Origin: Colimorpha sp002372855
Lineage (GTDB): Bacteria; Bacteroidota; Bacteroidia; Bacteroidales; P3
Reading direction: 5' to 3'
Assembly (NCBI GenBank): GCA_946621635.1
Contig: CAMOOR010000001.1
Span: 62,001 to 126,000, forward strand
DNA: 64,000 nt
The notes under the pieces are model-generated. The model was not told the origin of the DNA and ran no database searches. It was given only the letters and a program-made list of their open reading frames with translations. Shown here one piece after another: positions 9,013 through 16,916 of this stretch. Numbering within the stretch: position 1 is the first letter of the stretch; each line of letters begins with the position of its first letter. The translations under genes and the position numbers were made by a program.

Positions 9013-9954
9013 TTATTGCGCCTTCGGTGCTTCGGCAGCCACGGGCTGTGCCTTCGGGGCCTCGGGCACCGGAGCCTGGGCGGCGGGAGCTGCCGGAGCC
9101 TCGGCAGGCTTGGGAGCCTCGGGCTTCTTGGCAGGGGCCGGGAAGTTCACGTCGACGATGGCATGCGTCGGGCATTCCACAACACACTTGCGGCAGGCGA
9201 TGCACTTGGTGTAGTCGATGTACGACAGGTTGTCGGCCACGGTGATGGCCTCCATGGGGCACACCTTGGCGCACTTTCCGCAGCCGATACAGGCATTGGC
9301 GCAGGTCTTCATGGCCTGGGCGCCCTTCTCCTTGTTCACGCAGCTGACGTAGACGCGGCGGTCCTTCTTGCCCTTGTTGCGCAGCTCGATGATGCGACGG
9401 GGGCAGGCCTTGGCGCAGGCGCCGCAAGCGGTGCACTTGGCCTCGTCGACCACCGGCGTGCCGGTCTCGGGATCCATGTGGATGGCATCGAACTGGCAGG
9501 CCGCCACACAGTCGCCACAGCCAAGGCAACCGAAGGGGCATCCGCTCTCGCCGGTGTACACCGTGTTCTGGAACGCGCAGGAACGCAGGCCGTCGTAGTT
9601 CGAACGGCGTTTCTCGCCGCAGTTGGCCGGATGGCAACGCACCACAGCCACCTGGGGCTCGCCCTGTTCCACGGCGCAGCCAAGCAGCTGGGCAATCTTC
9701 TGGGCCACAGCGTCGCCACCGGGGGCGCAACGCAGGCCGTCGAGGTTGCCCTGCGACACGCAGGCCTCGGCAAAAGCACGGCAACCGGCCTTGCCGCAGC
9801 CGCCGCAGTTGGCGCCCGGCAGCACCTCGGCCACCTCATCGATCAGTGGATCTTCGACCACCTTGAATTTTTGGGCTACAAAATAGAGCACCACGGCAAA
9901 GAAGGCGCCGATGACGCCCAATACCAATACCGCAATCAAGATTTGTTGAGTCAT
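9013..9954 (-). CDS. rnfB: Rnf complex ferredoxin subunit RnfB
   Basis: 313 residues. An N-terminal membrane helix (ILIAVLVLGVIGAFFAVVLY) is followed by a four-Cys [4Fe-4S] domain with GANCGGCGKAGCRAFAEA, then several ferredoxin motifs (CLGCGDCVAACQFDA, CTACGACAKACPR, CIGCGKCAKVCPME, CIACRKCVVECPTH). It accepts electrons from reduced ferredoxin and passes them to the membrane subunits. The C-terminal ~45 residues are a low-complexity Ala/Pro/Glu tail, as in many Bacteroidota RnfB proteins. It is the first gene of the operon, behind a -7 box at 10021-10028. Confidence 0.95.
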   Translation of the reverse strand: MTQQILIAVLVLGVIGAFFAVVLYFVAQKFKVVEDPLIDEVAEVLPGANCGGCGKAGCRAFAEACVSQGNLDGLRCAPGGDAVAQKIAQLLGCAVEQGEPQVAVVRCHPANCGEKRRSNYDGLRSCAFQNTVYTGESGCPFGCLGCGDCVAACQFDAIHMDPETGTPVVDEAKCTACGACAKACPRRIIELRNKGKKDRRVYVSCVNKEKGAQAMKTCANACIGCGKCAKVCPMEAITVADNLSYIDYTKCIACRKCVVECPTHAIVDVNFPAPAKKPEAPKPAEAPAAPAAQAPVPEAPKAQPVAAEAPKAQ

Positions 9955-10020
9955 GTTATTATTTTGTGTTTTAGGTTTTCCGTTAAATTTTTAAAACTAT
10001 TTTTAAATACTAAACGACTG

Positions 10021-10028
10021 CAAAATTA
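10021..10028 (-). promoter_or_regulatory. -7 box for the rnf operon
   Basis: The minus strand reads TAATTTTG (TAnnTTTG), about 67 nt upstream of the rnfB ATG, in an A/T-rich stretch. No other candidate lies between it and rnfB. Confidence 0.5.
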
Positions 10029-10192
10029 CATAAATTATATTAAATGGCAAAATTTTTTTTTCCACACACGTTGATAAAGTCTCTCCCCCACCCCCTTCCA
10101 CACCCCTCGACACCCTTGCCCAAAGACCCGGATTTTTATCAAAAAACGATAAATTTTAACACTTTTGCAAAACATTAATAATCAGTACCCTT

Positions 10193-10312
10193 AACCTACC
10201 ATCTTCTTCCCATCTTCTTACCACGTTCATACCACCTCCATACCATCACCTTCCACAGAAGAACCTGGTAGGTCGGGGAGGGGTACAGAAAGGGTGGTCC
10301 GGAGGTGGTTTT
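10193..10312. repeat. Dispersed TACCATCTTCTTCCC-type repeat in the rnfB-usp intergenic region
   Basis: The divergent gap 9955-10427 holds no gene. Positions 10193-10227 are an exact 35-nt inverse of 51355-51389. Positions 10231-10252 (ACCACCTCCATACCATCACCTT) are an imperfect complement of 10290-10312, so the region could fold. The rest of the gap is A/T-rich promoter sequence and a C-rich tract (10083-10120) with nothing recognisable. Confidence 0.65.
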
Positions 10313-10393
10313 TGCATGGGGGACGGAGGGCGGCCGGGAGGCGGTCGGCACACGGGGAAAGAAAAAAAATTTGGTGGTATGAATTTTTTTTTG

Positions 10394-10401
10394 TAATTTT
10401 G
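10394..10401 (+). promoter_or_regulatory. -7 box for the universal stress protein gene
   Basis: TAATTTTG ends 26 nt before the ATG at 10428. It excludes the in-frame GTG at 10401 as a start, since transcription would begin downstream of it. Confidence 0.6.
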
Positions 10402-10427
10402 TGTCGTCAAAAATAAAAAAACAAACT

Positions 10428-11249
10428 ATGGGTAAAGTTGTTGTAGGTTTCGATTTTTCTTCGGGTTCGGCCTATGCCGTCGACCTGGCCATCGACATTG
10501 CCAACCGTTGGCAAAGCGATATCAGACTGGTTTATGTGAAAGAAAAAAAGGAGGACGAAGCCCCCATCCGTGCAGAAATTGAGCGCCGCAACGCCGGCGT
10601 GGCCCACCTGCTGAAAGGCATCAAGCTGGAATACATCCTGCGCCAGGGCAACCCCGCCGAGGAGCTGGCCAAACAGGCCGAGGAGGACGACGCCTCGCTG
10701 GTCATCGTCGGCACCCACGGCATGAGCGGCATGCGCAAGAGCCTCCTGGGCCGCAACAGCTACCGCACCGTCGAGCTCTCGCCCGTGCCCGTACTGCTCA
10801 TCCGCGAAGACTTCAACTTCAACAAAGCGCTGGAAAACATCGTCGTGCCCATCGACAGCAGCGACGACACACGCCAGAAGATAGGCCAGGCCGCCACCTT
10901 CGCCAAAACCTTCGGCTCCAAAATCCACCTCCTGGGCCTCTTCACCTCTGCGGCTCCCAGCGTGCGCCAGGTGGTGAAAAACTACATCAGCATGGTGCAG
11001 CGCTACCTCGACAACAACAACATCGAATACAGCACCGAGTTCATGGCCGTCAAGGGCAACGTCACCACCGACACCATCGAGTATGCCGAGCGCGTGGGCG
11101 CCGACATGATTGCCATCATGACCGAACAGGAAAGTTCCCTCACGAGCCTCATCATGGGCAACTTCGCGCAGCAGATGCTCACCCAGTCCAAGATCCCGGT
11201 CCTCACCGTGCGCCCCAAGAAGGTCCTCGCCGACACGGCACAATACTAA
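10428..11249 (+). CDS. Universal stress protein, tandem UspA domains
   Basis: About 273 residues, two Usp domains (about 1-135 and 140-270). Each begins with a beta strand and Asp (MGKVVVGFDFSSGS; NIVVPIDSSDDTR). The first carries the nucleotide-binding signature VGTHGMSGMRKSLLGRNS; the second has a degenerate version around IAIMTEQESSLTSLIMGNFA. Cytoplasmic ATP-binding stress protein; the specific role is unknown. The start is chosen at the ATG at 10428 because the -7 box sits immediately upstream. A SPOR-domain gene follows within 75 nt on the same strand. Confidence 0.9.
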   Translation: MGKVVVGFDFSSGSAYAVDLAIDIANRWQSDIRLVYVKEKKEDEAPIRAEIERRNAGVAHLLKGIKLEYILRQGNPAEELAKQAEEDDASLVIVGTHGMSGMRKSLLGRNSYRTVELSPVPVLLIREDFNFNKALENIVVPIDSSDDTRQKIGQAATFAKTFGSKIHLLGLFTSAAPSVRQVVKNYISMVQRYLDNNNIEYSTEFMAVKGNVTTDTIEYAERVGADMIAIMTEQESSLTSLIMGNFAQQMLTQSKIPVLTVRPKKVLADTAQY

Positions 11250-11321
11250 GACAACATGCTTCGTTTAAAGACAAGAAATACAGGAAAAAAAATATTGACA
11301 CGACAGACAAGCCATAGGAAC

Positions 11322-11768
11322 ATGACGACAAAGGGCATCGTCCTTTTGTCTGTCTTGTCGCTTTTGTCTTCTGCCGCCCTCGCCCAGACCGGGCGTGTTA
11401 CCGTGACTGGCGACGTGGCCGTCAACGAGATGGTGTCGCGCCACGTGGAACTCAACAACCGCGTGAAAACCATGCCGGGCTACCGGGTGCAGATAGCCTC
11501 CTTCTCCGGCATCAACTCCAAGACCAGTGCCTTCAACCTGCGCGAACGTTTCATGACCGACTACCCCACCGTCCAGGCCTACATCGTCTACGATGAACCC
11601 AACTTCAAGGTCAAGGTCGGCGACTTCCGCACACGCCTCGAGGCCTATGCCTTCCTGCAGGAAATCAAGGAGGTATACAAAGGATACATCATCAAGGACA
11701 ACATCTACGCCGAACCTCCCACCGTCGAGGAATACGCCCCCGACGACGAGACCTCAGGCGACGAATAG
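11322..11768 (+). CDS. Secreted SPOR-domain protein
   Basis: About 148 residues. Signal peptide MTTKGIVLLSVLSLLSSAAL ending AQ; then a C-terminal SPOR domain with GYRVQIASFSGINSKTSAFN and VKVGDFRTRLEAYAFLQEIK. SPOR domains bind denuded peptidoglycan glycan strands, often at division sites. The frame is open to an ATG at 11256, which would add a basic 22-residue leader; I prefer 11322 because it gives a normal signal peptide, but ribosome-binding signals do not decide it. Its last 15 nt overlap the end of the convergent hemW. Confidence 0.8.
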   Translation: MTTKGIVLLSVLSLLSSAALAQTGRVTVTGDVAVNEMVSRHVELNNRVKTMPGYRVQIASFSGINSKTSAFNLRERFMTDYPTVQAYIVYDEPNFKVKVGDFRTRLEAYAFLQEIKEVYKGYIIKDNIYAEPPTVEEYAPDDETSGDE

Positions 11769-12836
11769 TTCTGCGGCCATGCCGTCGGCGTGGAGCAATC
11801 CTTCGCGAGTGGGACGGTAGTGGTTTTCTTCATCGGTTATCCAACCGCATTCGATATAGGGCTGCATCTTCTGGTGCAGCTCTTTTTTATATTTGTCGGG
11901 AACCATGGCCATCGGGATACCGCGGGTGGTGCGGAGGGCCGTCATCAGCAGCTCGTTGTAGGCGTCGGCCTCGGAGAGCACCTCCTCGTTTTCCATTTTC
12001 CACCCTCCATTATCCAGATCCATAGGGCTGTTCCACATGCGCCGTTGGCCGTCGAAGCTGTGCGCCGAAGGGCCGAGGCCGAGGTAGGGCGTGCGGTCCC
12101 AGTAGCGGCTGTTGTGGCGCGAATGGAAGCCCGGACGGCAGAAGTTGGATATCTCGTATTGCCCGAAGCCTTGCGCCTCGAAGGCCCGGCAGAATTCGTG
12201 GTACTGGCGCACCACCTCGTCCTCGCCGGGCAGCGCCACCCTCCCCTGCTCCACCTGCCTGGCCAGCGCCGTACCGGGTTCCACGGTGAGGGCATAGGCG
12301 GAGAGGTGAGTAACCGATTGGAAATTGAAAGTTGAAAATGGGAATTCCTTCGGCAGGCCGTAAATGAAATCCACGCTGATGTTGTGGAACCCCGCCTCGT
12401 GGGCACGCTCCAGGGCGTCGAAGGCCTGGGCGGCGGTATGGCGGCGGCCTATGAGGCGCAGCATCTCGTCGTCGAGGCTCTGTATGCCGATGCTCAGGCG
12501 GTTGAAAAGACCCAGTTCCTTGAGGCCCAGTAGATATTCCGGCGTGAGGTCTTCGGGATTGGCCTCGATGGTGGCCTCCTCCACCCGCGACAGGTCGAAG
12601 CACCTCCACAGCCCCTCCACAATACGTGCCAGCTCTTCCAACGGCAGTATGCTGGGGGTGCCGCCGCCGAGGTAGACTGTCCGTATCGGATGCGCCTGCT
12701 CGCTCTTGCGACGCTCCATTTCTTCAAGAAGCGCGTCGACGTATGCAGTCATCCGGCGCGGCGACGGCGCTCCATGCGAGTAGAAAGCGCAATAGGTGCA
12801 CTTCCGATGGCAGAAGGGTACGTGAATGTAGACCAA
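11754..12836 (-). CDS. hemW: Radical SAM heme chaperone HemW
   Basis: 360 residues, coproporphyrinogen III oxidase-like radical SAM family; members transfer heme or act as heme chaperones rather than as HemN. The cluster motif HVPFCHRKCTYCAFYS (CxxxCxxC) is at residues 5-20, followed by YLGGGTPS, EANPEDLT and RLSIGIQS. Two stretches look repeat-derived: FPFSTFNFQS (about 12315-12345), which replaces part of the usual helix between GLP and HLSAYALT, and DNGGWKMENEE (about 11986-12016). meaB lies 16 nt upstream on the same strand, so the two are probably cotranscribed. Confidence 0.92.
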   Translation of the reverse strand: MVYIHVPFCHRKCTYCAFYSHGAPSPRRMTAYVDALLEEMERRKSEQAHPIRTVYLGGGTPSILPLEELARIVEGLWRCFDLSRVEEATIEANPEDLTPEYLLGLKELGLFNRLSIGIQSLDDEMLRLIGRRHTAAQAFDALERAHEAGFHNISVDFIYGLPKEFPFSTFNFQSVTHLSAYALTVEPGTALARQVEQGRVALPGEDEVVRQYHEFCRAFEAQGFGQYEISNFCRPGFHSRHNSRYWDRTPYLGLGPSAHSFDGQRRMWNSPMDLDNGGWKMENEEVLSEADAYNELLMTALRTTRGIPMAMVPDKYKKELHQKMQPYIECGWITDEENHYRPTREGLLHADGMAAELFVA

Positions 12837-12852
12837 TGCTTATTCCTTCTTC

Positions 12853-13947
12853 TTAATTCTTCATTTCCAACAATTGGTCCGCCGCCGCATAGGGGCTTAT
12901 CTTGTTCTCCAGGATGTCCTTGCTGAAGGCCTCGATGCGCTCCTCCATGCCGGGGGCGTTGAAGAAACGTTCGCGCAGGCCGTTCTCGATGGCTTCGGTC
13001 ATGATGCGTAGGTTCTGCTGCTGGCGTTTCCGGTAGAAATAGCCGTTGCCCTTGGTGAAGGTGACGTAGTCCATCACGGAGTTCCACAAGTCCTCGACCC
13101 CCTCCTTGGTGTAGGCCGAGCAGAGGGAGACCTTGACGGTCCATCCGCTCTCCGGCATGGGGAACAAATGGAGGGCGTTGCGGAACTGCGCAGCCGAGAG
13201 CTCCGAGCGTTGAGGGTCCAGCTCGCACTTGTTGATGGCTATCATGTCGGCCATCTCCATGATGCCGCGCTTGATGCCCTGCAGCTCGTCGCCGGTATTG
13301 GCCAGCTGCAGCAGCAGGAAGAAGTCCACCATCGAATGGGCGGCCACCTCGCTCTGGCCCACGCCGACGGTCTCGACGATGACCACGTCGAATCCCGCCG
13401 CCTCGCAGAGGGTGATGATCTCGCGTGTCTTGCGCGCCACGCCGCCCAGCGAGCCCGCCGAGGGGCTGGGACGAATAAATGCATTGGGGTCGACGGAGAG
13501 CTCCTCCATGCGCGTCTTGTCGCCGAGGATAGAGCCCCGCGAGCGTTCGCTGCTGGGGTCGATGGCCAGCACGGCCACCTTGTGGTTGTGGGCGGTGAGC
13601 CACTTGCCCAAGGCCTCGATGAGGGTGCTCTTGCCCGCGCCGGGAACGCCGGTGATGCCCAGGCGCACGCTCTTGCCGCTGTAGGGCAGGCAGCGCTCTA
13701 TCACCTGCTGGGCCTTCTGCTGGTGGGCGAAGAGGGAACTCTCCACCAGGGTGATGGCACGGCTCAGCAGGGTGCGGTCGCCATGGCGTATGCCGCTGAC
13801 GAGTTCCTCCACCGAGGGCTCCTGCTTGCGCAGGGCGCGCATGCGCTCCACGTAGCTGCTGCTCACCTGGTCGGGCTGCTTGACGCCGGGAGCCACACTC
13901 AGCGCCGAATCATATTCGAAGTTGCTGTAAAGATGCTTGTCGTCCAT
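12853..13947 (-). CDS. meaB: Methylmalonyl-CoA mutase-associated GTPase MeaB
   Basis: 364 residues, SIMIBI-class GTPase of the MeaB/ArgK family. It protects and reactivates adenosylcobalamin-dependent methylmalonyl-CoA mutase, an enzyme of the succinate-propionate route. Walker A is GITGVPGAGKSTLIEALG near residue 98; the family signatures AIDPSSERSRGSILGDKTRM and VIVETVGVGQSE (Walker B/switch), and the base-recognition NKCELD, are all present. The mutase genes are not in this window. The gene is followed by hemW after 16 nt. Confidence 0.95.
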   Translation of the reverse strand: MDDKHLYSNFEYDSALSVAPGVKQPDQVSSSYVERMRALRKQEPSVEELVSGIRHGDRTLLSRAITLVESSLFAHQQKAQQVIERCLPYSGKSVRLGITGVPGAGKSTLIEALGKWLTAHNHKVAVLAIDPSSERSRGSILGDKTRMEELSVDPNAFIRPSPSAGSLGGVARKTREIITLCEAAGFDVVIVETVGVGQSEVAAHSMVDFFLLLQLANTGDELQGIKRGIMEMADMIAINKCELDPQRSELSAAQFRNALHLFPMPESGWTVKVSLCSAYTKEGVEDLWNSVMDYVTFTKGNGYFYRKRQQQNLRIMTEAIENGLRERFFNAPGMEERIEAFSKDILENKISPYAAADQLLEMKN

Positions 13948-13995
13948 AATAATCTATTAACGCGCAAAGGCACTAAATATTGCATCGACAAAAGA

Positions 13996-14030
13996 AAAAA
14001 GACAAGAAGCATTGTGTTTCCTGTCTTTTT
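13996..14030 (-). terminator. Terminator of tRNA-Met
   Basis: AAAAAGACA and TGTCTTTTT pair, with a further GAA/TTC after one mismatch, around a short loop immediately 3' of the tRNA on its strand, ending in a T-run. Confidence 0.65.
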
Positions 14031-14035
14031 GCATG

Positions 14036-14109
14036 TAGCGGGAATCAGACTTGAACTGATGACCTCCGGGTTATGAATCCAGCGCTCTAACCAGCTGAGC
14101 TATCCCGCC
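14036..14109 (-). tRNA. tRNA-Met (anticodon CAT)
   Basis: The minus strand gives a 74-nt cloverleaf: acceptor GGCGGGA/TCCCGCT (with a terminal G-U pair), D-arm TAGCTCAGCTGGTTAGAGC, anticodon loop TTCATAA, and T-arm with GTTCAAGTC. CCA is not encoded. The anticodon stem lacks the three G-C pairs of initiator tRNA, so this is elongator Met. A lysidine-modified Ile(CAT) tRNA cannot be excluded by sequence alone. Confidence 0.9.
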
Positions 14110-14131
14110 ATCTTTTCTTTGAAAGCGGGTG

Positions 14132-14139
14132 CAAAAGTA
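14132..14139 (-). promoter_or_regulatory. -7 box for tRNA-Met
   Basis: The minus strand reads TACTTTTG, 22 nt upstream of the mature tRNA 5' end. The spacing fits a short processed leader. Confidence 0.55.
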
Positions 14140-14205
14140 CTAACTTTTTCCGACATGGCCAAATATTTTTGCAAAATATTTCTCAATCGTTTATTTCTCA
14201 ATGCA

Positions 14206-14247
14206 ATAAAAAGCCCGGGGCGGCGAGCAAAGCTCGCCGCCCCGGGC
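14206..14247 (-). terminator. Strong hairpin terminator of the ECF operon
   Basis: GCCCGGGGCGGCGAGC, an AAA loop and its exact complement form a 16-bp G/C stem. On the minus strand it is followed by TTTTTATTG. It stands 38 nt past the stop codon of the last gene (14286). Confidence 0.9.
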
Positions 14248-14285
14248 CCCTTCAAACACTAAAACCATTCATTTTCGCCCTCTTT

Positions 14286-15557
14286 TCAGAAGCGCGGTAT
14301 GTCGTGTACCGCACGCACGCTGACGCGATTGGTACTACTCCCGGTGGATGTCGTGTTAATAAAGCAACTGCCCGGAACAAAATACACCTGGTAGAAGGAC
14401 CCGCTGACGCTGCTGTATATCGTATTGGTGGCATAGTATCCCAGCGATCCCATGGACTGCACATTTCCGTAATCATATACATATCCGGCCGCAGGCAGGA
14501 ACACGGCGCCTGCCGCCTCCAGTATAGCCCATTGGGCAGCGGTGTAGACGTTGACGCTGCTACCGGCGGCCATCACCATATCGAGCCCGTCGGGGAGCTG
14601 CCAATTGTCGGGCAACAGGAGCAGTCCCAGCACCCCGTTCACCGTGGCACAAGCCTTGAGGCTGTCAGCGTTGTTTCGTCCAGTGAGGATATAATTCCAT
14701 TCCTCGCTCGACAGCACACGCCACAGTCCCACCGAGTCGCCGCCGCCTTCGATGGCCCCATCGACACCCCATCCGCCAGTCGAGCGCAACACCAAATCCA
14801 TCCATCCGTCGTAGCTCGACTGCGAATAGTAGTTGTTGAGCGAACCCAGGGCATCGTACTGGTGCAGGGCGAATCGACGGCTGCCGTCATGCTTGTATTG
14901 CAGGTTGCCACAGGCAAAGGAGACCTGCTCCAACCCGTTGATGGAGAAACGGCCAGGCAGCATGCCCTCGATGGAATCGGTCATCCACACCGTGTCGGCA
15001 TTGAAGGCCGTGGTGTCGTAATGCACAGCCACGCTGTCGCGTATGTGCACCACCACGCTGTCACGATGGTGCACAATGACGCTGTCAACGATATGCACCA
15101 CCACGCTGTCGCGCACCACCACGGTGTCGTGCTGCACATTGGCGGCATAGAGGGCGTAGGGCACCGACATCAGCTGCTGCGTGGTGCTGAGGGTGAAGTT
15201 CTGGCCACCCTCGGGGTCCACCTGCGAACGGAGGAACCACGGGCCGGCGGCCCAGTCGACGCAAGACTCCATCGTGCAGTTGGTCAAGGCGTTGCCCTGA
15301 CCAACGGTGATGGTGAAGAGGCCCGCGGCGTCGGTGGTGGGCTGGTGCATCTCGGCGTAGCTCTCGGTGCCGAGGGCCGTGCCCTGCACCAACGCTATGC
15401 GCACTGTCACCTGACGGCCAGCCACGGCACGGCCCTGCGCGTCGCGCACAGCGGCCTGATAGGTGAAGCCCTGCGGAGCCTGGGCATGCGCAGAGTGGAA
15501 AGTGGAAAGTTGAAAAAGGAAAGTTATCGCGGTGGCGATTAATGCTATTTTCTTCAT
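14286..15557 (-). CDS. Secreted protein with collar-like N-domain and HDTVVVRDSVVVH repeats
   Basis: 423 residues. A signal peptide is followed by an N-terminal domain common in Bacteroidota (APQGFTYQAAVRDAQGRAV ... MSVPYALYA, residues 26-140). Residues about 145-190 are a low-complexity series of Asp-Ser/Thr-Val units (HDTVVVRDSVVVH, VDSVIVHHRDSVVVH). The C-terminal ~210 residues, with a conserved-looking RVSVRAVHD end, resemble the FISUMP-type domain of Bacteroidota and Fibrobacter surface proteins. The hydrophobic part of the signal peptide (FQLSTFHS) is encoded by a GGAAAGT repeat (15492-15525). The start overlaps the upstream gene by 4 nt (ATGA), so translation is coupled. Function is unknown. 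Confidence 0.8.
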   Translation of the reverse strand: MKKIALIATAITFLFQLSTFHSAHAQAPQGFTYQAAVRDAQGRAVAGRQVTVRIALVQGTALGTESYAEMHQPTTDAAGLFTITVGQGNALTNCTMESCVDWAAGPWFLRSQVDPEGGQNFTLSTTQQLMSVPYALYAANVQHDTVVVRDSVVVHIVDSVIVHHRDSVVVHIRDSVAVHYDTTAFNADTVWMTDSIEGMLPGRFSINGLEQVSFACGNLQYKHDGSRRFALHQYDALGSLNNYYSQSSYDGWMDLVLRSTGGWGVDGAIEGGGDSVGLWRVLSSEEWNYILTGRNNADSLKACATVNGVLGLLLLPDNWQLPDGLDMVMAAGSSVNVYTAAQWAILEAAGAVFLPAAGYVYDYGNVQSMGSLGYYATNTIYSSVSGSFYQVYFVPGSCFINTTSTGSSTNRVSVRAVHDIPRF

Positions 15558-16018
15558 AGTTTGGTGATTTTAAAAGTTTTTTCATTGACTTGCAGCATAT
15601 ACACGCCTGCTGCATAGGCGCCGAGGTCGATGTGCACGTCCCCTTTGTCGCTGCCCTGCACGGTGCCGAGCAGCTGACCCGACTGCGAATAGACCTTCAC
15701 CTGGAGCGCCGGCGTCCCGCCGGCATCAGGCCCCGCCTGGCGGACTGTCACCCCGTCCATGGTGGGATTGGGAAAGACGGTCACCGCCGACGAGAGTTCC
15801 GCGCCCCCGGGCACGCCCACCTCCTCGACCACGAGGGGTTGCACCACGCCTTCGCGCAGCTGCCCGTCGGCGGCGGTGGCCACTGCCGTCTGCCCCACGC
15901 TGTAGGTCAGCGCATAGCCTCCGCCCTCGGCGGTGCCGCCGCCAGCGGCCACCGCCTCCTGCGCCCCTGCCGCCAGCGGCAGCAGGATAAGCGCCAAAAG
16001 TGTTGTTGTGTGTTTCAT
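15554..16018 (-). CDS. Short T9SS type A sorting-domain protein
   Basis: 154 residues. Signal peptide MKHTTTLLALILLPLAAGAQ. The segment GGGYALTYSVGQTAVATAAD with REGVVQPLVVEE is a pattern often seen in short Bacteroidota surface proteins. The C-terminal ~75 residues (VFPNPTMDGVTVRQ ... GVYMLQVNEKTFKITKL) are a type A T9SS sorting domain. AGGTPALQ near residue 105 is encoded by a GGCGTCCCGCCGGC repeat (15700-15728) also found in two other genes. It is the fourth gene of the ECF operon and is translationally coupled to the gene at 14286. Confidence 0.85.
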   Translation of the reverse strand: MKHTTTLLALILLPLAAGAQEAVAAGGGTAEGGGYALTYSVGQTAVATAADGQLREGVVQPLVVEEVGVPGGAELSSAVTVFPNPTMDGVTVRQAGPDAGGTPALQVKVYSQSGQLLGTVQGSDKGDVHIDLGAYAAGVYMLQVNEKTFKITKL

Positions 16019-16038
16019 GTGTTGTATGGTTTAAGAAA

Positions 16039-16635
16039 TTATTGCTTCGTACTGTCGATGGCTTCCAGGTCGCCCACAACCTCATCGAAGAGCGCCTGTT
16101 GCATCTTCTTGGTATCTCGGTCGGTTTCCTTTATGGCATCGGAAGTGGCGACAACGCCGTCATGCACATTCGGCGGCGCCACGATGGTGATGCGCCGGCG
16201 GTAGGCCTGTATATACACCATCACATCGTCCTCCCTGCCTGCACCCGCTTCAATCTTCCGCTCCGGGTTGTTGCGTGGGGCACGATACACTTCCACAGAA
16301 GGCGTCTCATCCTGATAAAGCTCTATCACCCAGTCGGGAATGTCGGGGTTTGCCATGATTTCGGCCAATAACTTTTCACTACTGGCCGTGTAGCCGAAGA
16401 GGCTGTCGAGCACCTCCCATCCGTGTTCGCTCTCGGCCTCGAGCAGCACAACGGGCACGCGGATGCTGTCGCCCACCTTCTTGTCGCGGATATAGGTGAC
16501 GCACACATCCTCGAGACCCACGTAGCGGTGGAAGATCTCGTCGCCGTCGACCTGGCGCGGCACAAAGCGCCACGCCGCCACGCTGCCCACCAGCAGCAGG
16601 GAAAGAACGAGGATGATGAGCGTGCTGCGTTTCAT
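16039..16635 (-). CDS. Membrane-anchored protein of the ECF operon, unknown function
   Basis: 198 residues. One N-terminal membrane segment (STLIILVLSLLLVGSVAAWR) without a clear cleavage site, then a soluble, acidic extracytoplasmic domain (GLEDVCVTYIRDKKVGDSIR; YRRRITIVAPPNVHDGVVAT) and a helical C-terminus. I recognise no family. It overlaps the upstream gene by 4 nt. Its place between a putative anti-sigma-like protein and T9SS cargo suggests an envelope sensor or accessory protein, which is inference. Confidence 0.7.
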   Translation of the reverse strand: MKRSTLIILVLSLLLVGSVAAWRFVPRQVDGDEIFHRYVGLEDVCVTYIRDKKVGDSIRVPVVLLEAESEHGWEVLDSLFGYTASSEKLLAEIMANPDIPDWVIELYQDETPSVEVYRAPRNNPERKIEAGAGREDDVMVYIQAYRRRITIVAPPNVHDGVVATSDAIKETDRDTKKMQQALFDEVVGDLEAIDSTKQ

Positions 16636-16916
16636 ACTTTAGAATTCAATATATCGTCCACATTCAGCAGAGCCACGGAGCGGTGGCCGAGGTCGGAGAC
16701 GTAGAGCCCGTCGGGCTGCGGCAGCTGAGCCAGCAGCGCCACGGCGCCCACGGCCGTTGCAGCCACCAGCGTGTTGACCACCGCCGTGCGCCTCCGCGCA
16801 CGGCGGTAGCCCTCGGCGGCGACGCCGAGCATCCGCTGCTCGGCGCCGCGACGTATGCGCTCGGCCATCAGCAGCTCCACGGCGTTATCCTTTTGCATTG
16901 TATTCATCTCTTGCAT
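16632..16916 (-). CDS. Small single-pass membrane protein, possible anti-sigma-like partner
   Basis: 94 residues. A basic cytoplasmic N-terminal half (ERIRRGAEQRMLGVAAEGYR, RARRRT) is followed by one membrane helix (VVNTLVAATAVGAVALLAQL) and a 30-residue outside tail. Its 5' end overlaps the sigma-factor gene by 32 nt and its 3' end overlaps the next gene by 4 nt. It has no zinc-finger anti-sigma motif; position, size and topology make it the best candidate for a sigma-binding protein. Alternative starts at 16907 and 16898 are possible. Confidence 0.65.
   Translation of the reverse strand: MQEMNTMQKDNAVELLMAERIRRGAEQRMLGVAAEGYRRARRRTAVVNTLVAATAVGAVALLAQLPQPDGLYVSDLGHRSVALLNVDDILNSKV

Noticed and set aside
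8254..10074. Long plus-strand open frame opposite rnfC and rnfB
   Set aside because: It is antisense to well-conserved rnf genes; its His/Gly/Leu-rich translation is typical of the mirror frame in high-GC DNA. The same holds for the long frames at 1773-3290, 40642-42471, 42510-43940, 45059-47086, 54517-57510 and 58189-60507.
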